13,006 nt of DNA. Source: an uncultured Prevotellaceae bacterium (lineage in GTDB: Bacteria; Bacteroidota; Bacteroidia; Bacteroidales; Bacteroidaceae). Below, piece by piece: positions 1-7,605 of this stretch; the stretch's first letter is position 1, and each line of letters starts with the position of its first letter. Where the stretch lies: positions 1-13,006 of the forward strand of contig CAMWRK010000036.1 in NCBI GenBank assembly GCA_947176655.1. Reading direction: 5' to 3'. Made by a program: the position numbers and the translations under genes. The notes beneath the pieces are model-generated. The model was given only the letters and a program-made list of their open reading frames with translations, searched no databases and was not told where the DNA came from.

Positions 1-22
1 CCATAGAAGCATTCAGCGCGTC
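1..22 (-). other. Open continuation of the OmpA-type frame beyond the TAG
   Basis: In the same frame as the barrel gene, the bases after TAG read DALNASM and stay open to the window edge. Alanine/asparagine-rich sequence of this kind is what I would expect at the start of the linker that joins the barrel to the OmpA domain. It supports the idea that the TAG interrupts a longer gene, but only seven codons are visible. Confidence 0.5.
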
Positions 23-742
23 CTATTGAGCCTTGTTCATAGCAATGATGGCATCTACATCGGGAGCATTGTCCCAACCCACCTTGCCAAGATTGAAACC
101 ACAGCCTATGCTCCAGCCAATCTGCCAATCGTTATTTGTATATCCACCCCATTGGCTACCGTTATCAGATTTTCCATCGGCATCACCTTCAAGCATATTT
201 GCATACAGGTCGATGTTGATATGGAAACGCTTTGTTACATTAAACGTATTCAACCAACCTGCACCAACAAAGAAGGCATTGTCAGAAAAATCAAAGCTAC
301 GATGATAACCAATGCCACCGTAAAGGATGGTATTCCAGACACGCGGTTTGTATCCGGCAAACAGATTGTGAAGATTCAGCAAGGGCTGAGCGCTAATCTG
401 CAACTGATTAAACAAAGGATTATCACTCGGGGTATTGACCTGAGTTGCCCATGCAGCACCAATCTTTACACGCATACCGAAAGACGGAGTTGCCCACTTA
501 CCTACGCTTACATCGAAAGCGAAGTTGCCACGATCAAAAGAGAAGGGATTGTTGTTAACGCCGACCTCCTGGTTTGAGTAATTACTGATGAAGTCACCAC
601 CAAAGTCAATGAACCAATTGTCCCAGAAACCATTGGTAATGATCTTGTGCTTCTGAGTTGGAATCTCGGAAGTTGCACTCTGCTGAGCATTAGCTCCCAC
701 AGACATGCCGGCAATTGCCAGTAAAAGCATTAACCTTTTCAT
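23..742 (-). CDS. OmpA-type outer-membrane beta-barrel protein, ending at an early in-frame TAG
   Basis: A 239-residue secreted protein. Residues 1-19 form a signal peptide (KR, hydrophobic core, cleavage after ANA before QQ). The rest alternates polar and hydrophobic residues with many aromatics, as in an outer-membrane barrel: FWDNWFIDFGGD near 39-50, VGKWATPSFGMR near 80-91, PRVWNTILYGGIGY near 133-146, LNTFNVTKRF near 164-173. From family knowledge these resemble the N-terminal barrel of Bacteroidales OmpA-like porins, which normally continue through an Ala/Asn/Gln-rich linker into a peptidoglycan-binding OmpA domain. Here the frame stops with TAG after MNKAQ, just where that linker should begin. 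I chose the ATG at 742; an upstream ATG at 817 would add 25 non-signal residues and lies within the probable 5' leader. It has its own promoter, separate from mutL. The barrel assignment is firm; whether the gene is intact is doubtful. Confidence 0.85.
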   Translation of the reverse strand: MKRLMLLLAIAGMSVGANAQQSATSEIPTQKHKIITNGFWDNWFIDFGGDFISNYSNQEVGVNNNPFSFDRGNFAFDVSVGKWATPSFGMRVKIGAAWATQVNTPSDNPLFNQLQISAQPLLNLHNLFAGYKPRVWNTILYGGIGYHRSFDFSDNAFFVGAGWLNTFNVTKRFHINIDLYANMLEGDADGKSDNGSQWGGYTNNDWQIGWSIGCGFNLGKVGWDNAPDVDAIIAMNKAQ

Positions 743-827
743 AATGTTGTTAAAGTTAAATTTATTTATTTGTATTTTGTTAACCAGATGTAAGTCAAAG
801 GGCACGAGATAATCCACTTTTCCGATG

Positions 828-835
828 CAAAGATA
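828..835 (-). promoter_or_regulatory. Bacteroidetes -7 promoter box for the OmpA-type gene
   Basis: On the minus strand this reads TATCTTTG, an exact match to the TAnnTTTG -7 element of the Bacteroidetes primary sigma factor, and is followed by GC. No clear TTTG -33 element lies 19-21 bp upstream, though that region is A/T-rich. It predicts a start near 820-823 and a leader of about 80 bases, whose last 40 bases are A-rich and lack a Shine-Dalgarno sequence, as is common for abundant proteins in this phylum. Confidence 0.6.
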
Positions 836-898
836 TGAAATAATATTTATTTAGGACTCTTTTCTCCATAAAAATGACTATACACCCCTATTTTTTAG

Positions 899-920
899 TT
901 ACCAAAGGCTTACCAAAGGC
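899..920. repeat. Perfect 11-bp tandem duplication just after mutL
   Basis: TTACCAAAGGC occurs twice without interruption (899-909 and 910-920), beginning one base beyond the mutL stop codon. It may be a small slippage duplication. Read on the minus strand it forms only a weak AGGC/GCCT hairpin, so I do not call it a terminator. The rest of the 743-921 gap holds the promoter box and A/T-rich leader of the next gene. Confidence 0.7.
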
Positions 921-921
921 C

Positions 922-2760
922 TCAAAGAAACATTCTGCTGATATTTTCCTGTTTTAGCACTGCTATAATTGTCTTCCCGTCAGGAGTCAGATTAGGGTTT
1001 GTACTCCTCAGCAGGTCAGACACCAAACCTTCCATTTCGTCTTGGGACAGAACTTGGCCTTCAACTATCGCTGCGGTCTTTGACAATGAAAGTGCAATTC
1101 TATGCCTATGAGCAGTCATGTCCGGATGACCATCCTCACGGACAGAACCAATGATATTGCGGAGCAGAGTCTGCGGTGCAAGCCCTTCGATGCCTGACGG
1201 CAGACCATTGACAGAGAAACTGCCGCCACCAAGAGACAAGACATCAAATCCGAGATGGCGGACATCATCAATAATAGTTTCAAGTATTTTTGCATCGGAA
1301 GGCGGCAAACTTAAAAGTTCCGGAAACAACAGTCCCTGTGCAACACCTTCCTGAGAAGCCATCTGAGCCATATACCTATCATATAATATACGTACATGTG
1401 CGCGATGCTGATCTATTATCATCAGTCCGGAATTGGTCGCCGAAATCAAATACAGTCCCCTGTACTGGAAATAAACACCTCCGGTATTTTCTTCACAAAA
1501 TGCCTCGTCAGGAAACATACTTTCATGATACCCCCCTGTCTTGTCTGTCTCTGGCAACAACTGTTTATATAAATCCGCCCATTCGTCAACAGAAGTCTTA
1601 TTCCGGGCAGAGCCTGATCCCGTAGCAGGAAGATAAGTGACAGATTTACCGGCAAAAGGATTATACGCAGTATCTATACTCAATTGTGGCGGCTCCACCG
1701 ATTCCTCGACTGAAGCGTTCATTACAGGTATCTCCGTTTCCGGCGCATTATCGAAATCTATTGTCGGCACCGCACTGAAACGCCCAAGAGACTCGCGAAC
1801 ACCTGCGTGTATTATCTGCCATATCGCCGGTTCGTTCTCAAACTTTACCTCCGTCTTTGTCGGGCTGATATTCACGTCTATATTTGCAGGATCTATCTTG
1901 AGATAAAGGAAATAAGGTACCTGTTCCCCTTCCGGGACAAGACCGGCAAAAGCCTCCGTCACAGCCTTGGCAAAATAAGGATGCCTCATGTAACGTCCGT
2001 TGACAAAGAAATATTGATGGACACCTTTTTTACGGGCTGCTTCAGGCCGTCCCACGAATCCGTTGATATTGACCAGTGTAGTCTCTACATCCACAGCCAC
2101 CAAATCATCACCAACCTTTTTGCCAAAGACATCCACTATGCGTCTACGAAGATTGGAAGCCACCAGGCGAACCGTTGTCGTCCCATCACAAGTAAGACTG
2201 AAACTCACAGTATTATTAACAAGAACAATACGTTCAAACTCCTGCATGATATTATTAAGTTCCGTATGGTTTGACTTCAGGAACTTACGACGTGCAGGAA
2301 TGTTAAAGAAAAGATTCCTGACCTCAAAGTTGGCACCGACGGCACACACGCACGGTTCCTGATTCAACACACGGCCTCCCTCTATCTCCAAGCGCGTGCC
2401 CAATTCGGAATCATGAGTACGAGTCTGCAACGTTACCTGCGCTACAGCGACAATAGAAGGCAGAGCCTCGCCACGAAACCCCATCGTATGCAATGTAAAC
2501 AGATCCTCTGCACGAGTTATCTTGCTCGTAGCATGACGTTCGAAAGCCAATCGTGCATCCGTCTCACTCATACCTTTGCCGTCATCTATCACCTGCATAC
2601 AGGTGCGTCCCGCATCCTGTATATAGATGTCAATATTCCTGGCACCAGCATCCACGGCATTCTCCACCAGTTCCTTTATAACGGAAGCCGGACGTTGAAT
2701 TACCTCACCTGCAGCAATCTGATTGGCGACCGAGTCCGGCAAAAGATGAATTATATCCAA
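922..2760 (-). CDS. mutL: DNA mismatch repair protein MutL
   Basis: Full-length MutL of 612 residues, the ATP-dependent coordinator of mismatch repair. The N-terminal GHKL ATPase is complete: ELVENAVDAGA at 30-40 with catalytic Glu and metal-binding Asn, DDGKGM at 59-64, RHATSKI at 75-81, GFRGEAL at 94-100, RNLFFNIPARRKFLKS at 148-163. The transducer domain follows to about 330, then a linker and a dimerisation domain from about 425. The endonuclease motif of most non-enteric MutL proteins, DQHA(X)2E(X)4E, appears here as DQHRAHVRILYD (450-461), so both glutamates are lost. The later Cys and CPHGRP motifs are also absent (SKTAA near 560; NPNLTPDGKT at 588-597). The start is TTG: an in-frame TAA lies six codons upstream, no ATG is available, and a perfect ribosome-binding site precedes it. 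It is the last gene of the run that begins at guaB. Confidence 0.97.
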   Translation of the reverse strand: MDIIHLLPDSVANQIAAGEVIQRPASVIKELVENAVDAGARNIDIYIQDAGRTCMQVIDDGKGMSETDARLAFERHATSKITRAEDLFTLHTMGFRGEALPSIVAVAQVTLQTRTHDSELGTRLEIEGGRVLNQEPCVCAVGANFEVRNLFFNIPARRKFLKSNHTELNNIMQEFERIVLVNNTVSFSLTCDGTTTVRLVASNLRRRIVDVFGKKVGDDLVAVDVETTLVNINGFVGRPEAARKKGVHQYFFVNGRYMRHPYFAKAVTEAFAGLVPEGEQVPYFLYLKIDPANIDVNISPTKTEVKFENEPAIWQIIHAGVRESLGRFSAVPTIDFDNAPETEIPVMNASVEESVEPPQLSIDTAYNPFAGKSVTYLPATGSGSARNKTSVDEWADLYKQLLPETDKTGGYHESMFPDEAFCEENTGGVYFQYRGLYLISATNSGLMIIDQHRAHVRILYDRYMAQMASQEGVAQGLLFPELLSLPPSDAKILETIIDDVRHLGFDVLSLGGGSFSVNGLPSGIEGLAPQTLLRNIIGSVREDGHPDMTAHRHRIALSLSKTAAIVEGQVLSQDEMEGLVSDLLRSTNPNLTPDGKTIIAVLKQENISRMFL

Positions 2761-2767
2761 AACTATT

Positions 2768-2776
2768 ACCTCCTTT
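2768..2776 (-). promoter_or_regulatory. Perfect Shine-Dalgarno sequence for the TTG start of mutL
   Basis: The minus strand reads AAAGGAGGT, a nine-base complement to the 16S rRNA 3' end, with eight bases between GGAGG and the TTG at 2760. It decides the start, since no ATG exists in frame near the N-terminus. The other leaders in this window have no such site, or only a weak purine stretch. Confidence 0.75.
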
Positions 2777-2810
2777 TACAAAAAGACACCTGAGCGACAT
2801 TTGCCCCTGT

Positions 2811-3113
2811 TCAAAAATGAATATCTCCGGTAAGCAAGTAACGCCACAGCATAAATAACAAGATGATAACGACCAAAGCTACCGGCCACTTGACCATACC
2901 GCGGCCATGCTCTACGTAAGTCTGTGTACGCGGGGTAAACTTGCCGAACTTGCCCTTGAACTTGTCGACCGTATAATCTATATGTTCAGGAGGCAAGTCT
3001 CCCTGTTCACGTTTCACCTCATTGACAAGTTTCTCCAATTTATCACGACGTTCGTCCGTATAAATACTAACGCGTCGGAATTTCCTTGGCTCGCGCATTC
3101 TGAACATTCCCAT
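2811..3113 (-). CDS. Conserved-looking small protein with one C-terminal membrane segment
   Basis: A 100-residue protein that I cannot assign to a named function. The first 35 residues are strongly basic and charged (MREPRKFRRVSIYTDERRDKLEKL), likely helical. A basic middle follows (KFKGKFGKFTPRT, 51-63), then one membrane segment at about 76-94 (WPVALVVIILLFMLWRYLL) and a short tail. With no signal peptide this suggests an inner-membrane protein with its N-terminal part in the cytoplasm. Its start overlaps the end of the OstA-like gene by 47 bases in another frame, which suggests coupled translation; mutL follows after 50 bases. ATGs at codons 3 and 6 are possible alternative starts. My impression, not checked, is that similar small proteins sit between the LPS-transport gene and mutL in other Bacteroidales, which would suggest an envelope role. 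Confidence 0.75.
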   Translation of the reverse strand: MGMFRMREPRKFRRVSIYTDERRDKLEKLVNEVKREQGDLPPEHIDYTVDKFKGKFGKFTPRTQTYVEHGRGMVKWPVALVVIILLFMLWRYLLTGDIHF

Positions 3114-4734
3114 GGTTTTTCCCTATATTATTTAGTTTCTGTAACGGTACCGTACGTTGCACGCTCTTTTTCAATTCCGTTCCCTTGGACTTACCCCTCC
3201 ATACAAATATATCTGGCGGACTAAGAGGCCGCACATAATCAAACCACTGAAAGTTTTCAAGAAACCTCATATTGGCGGGTATCATCGGAACGGGATAGAA
3301 TGTACCGGTAGCAGCGGGCATCCATATTTTCTTCAACTTGCGATTCTCACCCATATACATCTTCATCTCCGTACTCTCGATATGGTTCATCGCCACCATC
3401 AGACTGTCGTCGTCAAATGGGAAGTAATTGACTATGGCATTACCAACGACATGTGTCATATACGGTTCACCGTCCCGCATGTACGAGCGTATTTCATGCC
3501 CCGCCACCTGATTATAGTGCATGCTGTCCAAACGCTCACAAGAGAGCGCCTGCCGCAACACATAAATACTGTCAATGGTGCTGTCATTCACAAAAGCCCT
3601 GATCTCTTCTCCCAGCAACTGCTGCGTCCCATACCATATAATAGGATCACGGTACATGATTATTACAGAATCGTTGGTCAGATATACCAAAGAATCGCAT
3701 ACAGCCTGCATGTCACTGTGATACATCCGCACATGGTTATACGCATGCATAGTCCGATAGACCGAATCAGAATGAATATTGTACGTAAACATCTTGATGC
3801 TGTCTGCATGCATATACATCGTATCCGGTCCTTGGGAATAGTCCATCATACAAGCAGAGTCAGTGGCAAGACTATAGCCGATCCTGTCATCATAGTAACA
3901 GTAATTACCAGTCATGGCGTTATTATTAAGCACATCCGTATAGATGACATTGCCGAAAGCCTCACCGATAGAGTCTGCACTGTTCCATATTATGCTGTCT
4001 CCTATCAGTTTCTTGCCATTATTGCTCATCTCGCTGCGTTCAAGCAGGACAAGGTCATTGCTTTTGGAGTTCATATACCCCTGTTCGGTATATATGTGGC
4101 ACGCTCCGTCATCTATTGTGCTCGGCCCTCTCGCATTGGCTACAGATGTGGCCGTATTATAATATAAGGTATCAGTAAGCAATGTAGTGCGAGGTTCCTG
4201 TGGAGGAACAGGACTGACCATGTGCACGTTATAGTTGAATACAGCCACCTTTGTATCCGGACGATATTCGCCCCAATCCGAGGTCATGTCATTATCGGAA
4301 GTACGTACTCGCCCACCCTCAAAGAAATATCCGACATTGTACAAGCGGTCATAATCCAAAGAATCCGTATACAGCATTGTCCCTCCATGCACCAGCACGA
4401 CATTGTGGCGCACACGTGCCAATTTGTCCAGTCCGCTATAGTACAGGACATCACCGGAAAGGCTGAGGGTATCCCCCTGTACCATGCGCACATTCCCAAA
4501 AGCATCCAGACTATTGGTCGACTCATAGAAAAGTGCGCTGTCACAATACATCAGTATATCATCGTGACGGAACTGCACATTACCCACCAATATCTGTGCT
4601 CTAGCATCTACCTCCGTATCATGAAACAACCTGTCAGAGTGCAGGAGATAAATCCGGCTCTCGCTCTCTGCCCATGCCGCCGTCGAAGCGAACATAAATG
4701 CAAGCAGAATAAATATGACATGCTGTTTTCTCAA
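3067..4734 (-). CDS. OstA/LptA-like periplasmic LPS-transport protein
   Basis: A 555-residue secreted protein. Residues 1-22 look like a signal peptide (hydrophobic core, AWA before ES). From about 27 onward it shows the repeated beta-jellyroll strand pattern of OstA-like proteins: RIYLLHSDRL, ILVGNVQFRHDD, MYCDSALFY, AFGNVRMVQGDTLSLSGDVLYY, with further GNV/GN turns and D.(L/V).Y strands to beyond residue 350. In this family such folds form part of the periplasmic bridge that carries lipopolysaccharide to the outer membrane. It is much longer than Escherichia coli LptA (about 185 residues), as is usual for the Bacteroidetes OstA-like form; the last 200 residues are less recognisable. The start is TTG: the frame opens at a TAA 11 codons upstream with no ATG, and the first internal ATG (codon 14) would destroy the signal peptide. 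A purine-rich AAGGGAG lies too far away, about 20 bases upstream. It ends in TAG, inside the next gene. Confidence 0.85.
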   Translation of the reverse strand: MRKQHVIFILLAFMFASTAAWAESESRIYLLHSDRLFHDTEVDARAQILVGNVQFRHDDILMYCDSALFYESTNSLDAFGNVRMVQGDTLSLSGDVLYYSGLDKLARVRHNVVLVHGGTMLYTDSLDYDRLYNVGYFFEGGRVRTSDNDMTSDWGEYRPDTKVAVFNYNVHMVSPVPPQEPRTTLLTDTLYYNTATSVANARGPSTIDDGACHIYTEQGYMNSKSNDLVLLERSEMSNNGKKLIGDSIIWNSADSIGEAFGNVIYTDVLNNNAMTGNYCYYDDRIGYSLATDSACMMDYSQGPDTMYMHADSIKMFTYNIHSDSVYRTMHAYNHVRMYHSDMQAVCDSLVYLTNDSVIIMYRDPIIWYGTQQLLGEEIRAFVNDSTIDSIYVLRQALSCERLDSMHYNQVAGHEIRSYMRDGEPYMTHVVGNAIVNYFPFDDDSLMVAMNHIESTEMKMYMGENRKLKKIWMPAATGTFYPVPMIPANMRFLENFQWFDYVRPLSPPDIFVWRGKSKGTELKKSVQRTVPLQKLNNIGKNHGNVQNARAKEIPTR

Positions 4735-4759
4735 AAGTGCAAAACGTCCACAATCTCCC

Positions 4760-6115
4760 TTACCTTACCCAACCTGGATACATGAAGTCACACTCCCCCC
4801 ATCCTTTGTTTATGCGGACATAGGTACTCTTCTGTTTCTCACGAATCCACTTTTGGATAAATTCCTCGCTTCGACGCTCTTCCACCGCACCCTTCAGAAT
4901 CTGGAAATCCTCCGTTATCGATGCACGGTGTGCCGGTATTCGGTTCTTCAGTTTGACAATGGCACACACCTCGCGTCCGCGTTTGTCAATCATCGTAAAA
5001 GGAGCAGAGATATCTCCAACCTCCATATCACTGACAACACGTGCTATCTCACTTGGCAAGTCACCCATTTCGAAACGCGTGGTACGCTCGTGTGTCTCAT
5101 CGTTGGTATTCACCATAATGCCTTTATTGCTTCTGGTGTCCTTGTCATCAGATATTTCCTGCGCACCTATCTCAAATGTGAAATTACCGTCCTTAATGTC
5201 AGCAGCTATGGAATCCAGTCGTGCCAGACACGCATCCACATCCTTACGATCCACTTCTGGGCGACGCAGAATATGACGAACCTTTATCTTGTCGCCACGC
5301 TTGTCCACAAGCTGTATGATATGGAAACCGTACTCGCTCTGCACAACCTTGCTCACCTTATTCGGATCCGTCAAGGCAAAAGCAACATTTGCAAAAGCCG
5401 GATCCAAAGCCGTCTTGCCATAATAGTCCATTTCACCTCCCTGACGCGCCGTGCCCTCATCCTGACTGAACATACGGGCAAGAGCCGAGAAACTTGTCGT
5501 ACCGCTTGTAACACGCTCAGCCCAGCCTCTCAACTGTTCCTTGACACGCTCTACCTCCTCCCGGGAAATCCGTGGATACTGCACCAGAATCTGCACCTCC
5601 ACCTGAGTCGGGATGAAAGGAATGCTATCATCCGGCAAATCCTTATAATATCGCCGCACTTCTGCCGGCGTCACCTTAATATCTTTAGTAAGCGTTGCCC
5701 TTACCTGGCGCGTGAGAAGTTCATTGCGGAACTGCTCGAACAACTCTTCGCGAATCTGTGTCATCGGCATGCGCATGTACTCCTCCAGCTTCTCACGACT
5801 GCCAGCCCTCATCACCCTCATGGAAATTTCGTTTTCCACATACTGGCTCACTTCGCTGTCACTGACTGTTATACTGTCCAAGGCTGCCTGATGCAGAAAA
5901 AGTTTCTGCACCGCCAACTGTTCTGGAATCACACAATACGGGTTCCCCTTTATGCTGCTACCATAGTCATTGCGTATACGTTCTATATCGGAACGCAGAA
6001 TGGCTTCATCGCCCACTACCCACACAACCTCATCCACTATCTCATTCTGTGCAGAAGCGGACATAGCGGCAAGCAATGACAGAAGCAGGCATATCAGTTT
6101 ATTCACGTTTCCCAT
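4760..6115 (-). CDS. surA: SurA-like periplasmic chaperone / peptidyl-prolyl isomerase
   Basis: A 451-residue secreted protein with SurA organisation. A signal peptide spans 1-22 (ASA before QN). The N-terminal chaperone domain begins with IVDEVVWVVGDEAILRSDIE (26-45), the typical SurA opening in which the protein asks for a 'do not leave residue' strand and helix, and continues to about 165. Parvulin domain 1 lies at about 172-270 (VQILVQYPRI, FSALARMFSQDEGTARQGGEM, SEYGFHIIQLVDKRG) and parvulin domain 2 at about 278-390 (KVRHILRR, FEIGAQEISDDKDTRSNKG, DISAPF). C-terminal helices end near 440. Such proteins escort unfolded beta-barrel proteins through the periplasm to the outer-membrane assembly machine. 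Domain 1 is the more degenerate at its start (QILVQYP in place of the usual ARHIL), so domain 2 may carry what isomerase activity there is. Only three bases separate it from the isomerase gene upstream. Confidence 0.9.
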   Translation of the reverse strand: MGNVNKLICLLLSLLAAMSASAQNEIVDEVVWVVGDEAILRSDIERIRNDYGSSIKGNPYCVIPEQLAVQKLFLHQAALDSITVSDSEVSQYVENEISMRVMRAGSREKLEEYMRMPMTQIREELFEQFRNELLTRQVRATLTKDIKVTPAEVRRYYKDLPDDSIPFIPTQVEVQILVQYPRISREEVERVKEQLRGWAERVTSGTTSFSALARMFSQDEGTARQGGEMDYYGKTALDPAFANVAFALTDPNKVSKVVQSEYGFHIIQLVDKRGDKIKVRHILRRPEVDRKDVDACLARLDSIAADIKDGNFTFEIGAQEISDDKDTRSNKGIMVNTNDETHERTTRFEMGDLPSEIARVVSDMEVGDISAPFTMIDKRGREVCAIVKLKNRIPAHRASITEDFQILKGAVEERRSEEFIQKWIREKQKSTYVRINKGWGECDFMYPGWVR

Positions 6116-6118
6116 CCG

Positions 6119-7552
6119 TCAATGATTATTAACCGTCGTAAGAACATCCTCCATAATCACAACAGGATATTTTTTGCGCAACTCCCGGACGTACCTGTCC
6201 TCTTGCGCTTTCTGGTAATCCTGAATCACCTTTGCACTTACATCTGTCCAGCGGCCAGGACCTTTTTTCTGTTGCGTGCCGACAAAACCAACAAACGGGA
6301 AACCATCCAGAGGCTTGACTACCTTATCCTTGACCTTAAAGACCAAAGCATCTACATTATTGTTTTCCCCCAATGCAAACACGCGTTTGTCCATACGCAC
6401 TGTCACACTATCCTTGTTGAATTGTTCCCGCACAATGCCAACCCATTTGTCATCGTCCTTCTCCTTGCGCAGAACCTTGTTCACCGCCTTCACGTCGTCC
6501 TTATTCTTGCAATAATAGACAATGCCGCTGAAATGTGGTTTATCCCAAGCATAAGCCCTCCTGTTATCCTTGAAATAGCGTTCCAGACCTACGGTATCGG
6601 CCTTGGCCGGTTCCCAAATGCGAGTCGAACAGAACTCATACAGCAACAAGCCGTCATGGTATTCCTTCACCAGATACTTCAGTTCGTCGTTTCCTGCGCA
6701 CAGACGTTCTGTTTCCATATCAAGAATCTGGTCGGCGGTATATTTGCCGTCATACTTCTTTACAATAGAGTCCAAGGCATCCACTGACAGACGCTCGTGC
6801 ACCCCTCGACGCTCCATGAACTTATGTATCTGGGCATGCAGACTATCGAAAGGTTCCAGTTGCTTACGTTCCAACATACGTACAATGTGGTAGCCCACAG
6901 GACTCAGGAACGGTTCGCTTGTCTGCCCCACCTGCAATCCATAAGCGACATTCTCGAACTCTTCCAACGTATTGCCCGGACCTATCCATGGCAAAGCACC
7001 GTCATTCCTTCCGGTCTGTACATCGTTACTCAGTTCACGGGCAAGTTTTCCGAAATCAGCCCCATGCAGCAGGGCATTGTAGATGCTGTCGGCCAAGAGA
7101 CGCTTCTCCTCCAGAACCTTATCATCGGCATTCTGCGGTACAAGTATCAGAATGTGAGCCGGTCGTATCAGATCCTTGCCCCCGAGAGTCTGAAGCATAC
7201 CGTCATAGTAGTCATGACACTGTTTCTCCACGACAACCTCCGGCACCAGCAAAGGCCTTATCTGCAAGTCGCGATAGTGACGGAATTCCTTTTGAAAAGA
7301 CGAGTCCGCTTCAAGACCGGCATCAAGTGCAGCAAGAACCTTCAGTTTGTACACGGCAAACAGGTCGGCGTATTCCCGTACACTCTTCCTGTCAACAACT
7401 ATATCCGTGTTGTTCTTATTGAAATTGTACTCAAATTCACTCCGTGTAACAGGTACACTGCCCACAGTCATCACAACTGGATCTTCTGTCTGCTGAGCCA
7501 TAGAGCTCACAGCGGACAACAGGAAGGCAAACGTGAACAATATTTTCTTCAT
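6119..7552 (-). CDS. Secreted parvulin-type peptidyl-prolyl isomerase / chaperone
   Basis: A 477-residue secreted foldase. The signal peptide is 1-19 (MAQ junction). Residues 24-100 form an N-terminal helical chaperone region (VVMTVGSVPVTRSEFEYNFN). One clear parvulin domain spans about 127-230: PAHILILVP, GADFGKLARELSNDVQTGRNDGALPWIGPG, FENVAYGLQVGQTSEPFLSPVGYHIVRMLE. The C-terminal 240 residues hold long charged helices and a section near 338-430 (PHFSGIVYY ... VFALGENNNVDALVF) that looks like a second parvulin-like unit without the usual motif residues. This arrangement is common in Bacteroidales, where such genes sit beside surA; the likely substrates are outer-membrane or secreted proteins. 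It lies 70 bases after guaB with no recognisable promoter between, so it is probably the first of the envelope genes read through from guaB. Confidence 0.88.
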   Translation of the reverse strand: MKKILFTFAFLLSAVSSMAQQTEDPVVMTVGSVPVTRSEFEYNFNKNNTDIVVDRKSVREYADLFAVYKLKVLAALDAGLEADSSFQKEFRHYRDLQIRPLLVPEVVVEKQCHDYYDGMLQTLGGKDLIRPAHILILVPQNADDKVLEEKRLLADSIYNALLHGADFGKLARELSNDVQTGRNDGALPWIGPGNTLEEFENVAYGLQVGQTSEPFLSPVGYHIVRMLERKQLEPFDSLHAQIHKFMERRGVHERLSVDALDSIVKKYDGKYTADQILDMETERLCAGNDELKYLVKEYHDGLLLYEFCSTRIWEPAKADTVGLERYFKDNRRAYAWDKPHFSGIVYYCKNKDDVKAVNKVLRKEKDDDKWVGIVREQFNKDSVTVRMDKRVFALGENNNVDALVFKVKDKVVKPLDGFPFVGFVGTQQKKGPGRWTDVSAKVIQDYQKAQEDRYVRELRKKYPVVIMEDVLTTVNNH

Positions 7553-7605
7553 GGTCGTCAGAAATGGAGATTTTTATTTACTTCTATTGTAAGTACGTAG
7601 AATAT

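Noticed and set aside
1..60. Genome-wide reassignment of TAG to a sense codon
   Set aside because: recQ and the OstA-like gene both end naturally in TAG, so any reading of TAG in the OmpA-type gene would have to be local.
743..817. N-terminal extension of the OmpA-type protein to an ATG at 817
   Set aside because: It would put 25 residues before a perfect signal peptide and begins almost at the predicted transcription start; the ATG at 742 fits better.
3157..4167. 336-codon open frame on the plus strand over the OstA-like gene
   Set aside because: Rich in His and Ile with no family features; the minus-strand OstA frame explains the sequence.
4715..6079. 454-codon open frame on the plus strand, antisense to the SurA-like gene
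   Set aside because: The minus-strand frame has a signal peptide and two parvulin domains; the plus frame has unusual composition (rich in His, Thr, Leu) and no family features. It is a codon-bias shadow.
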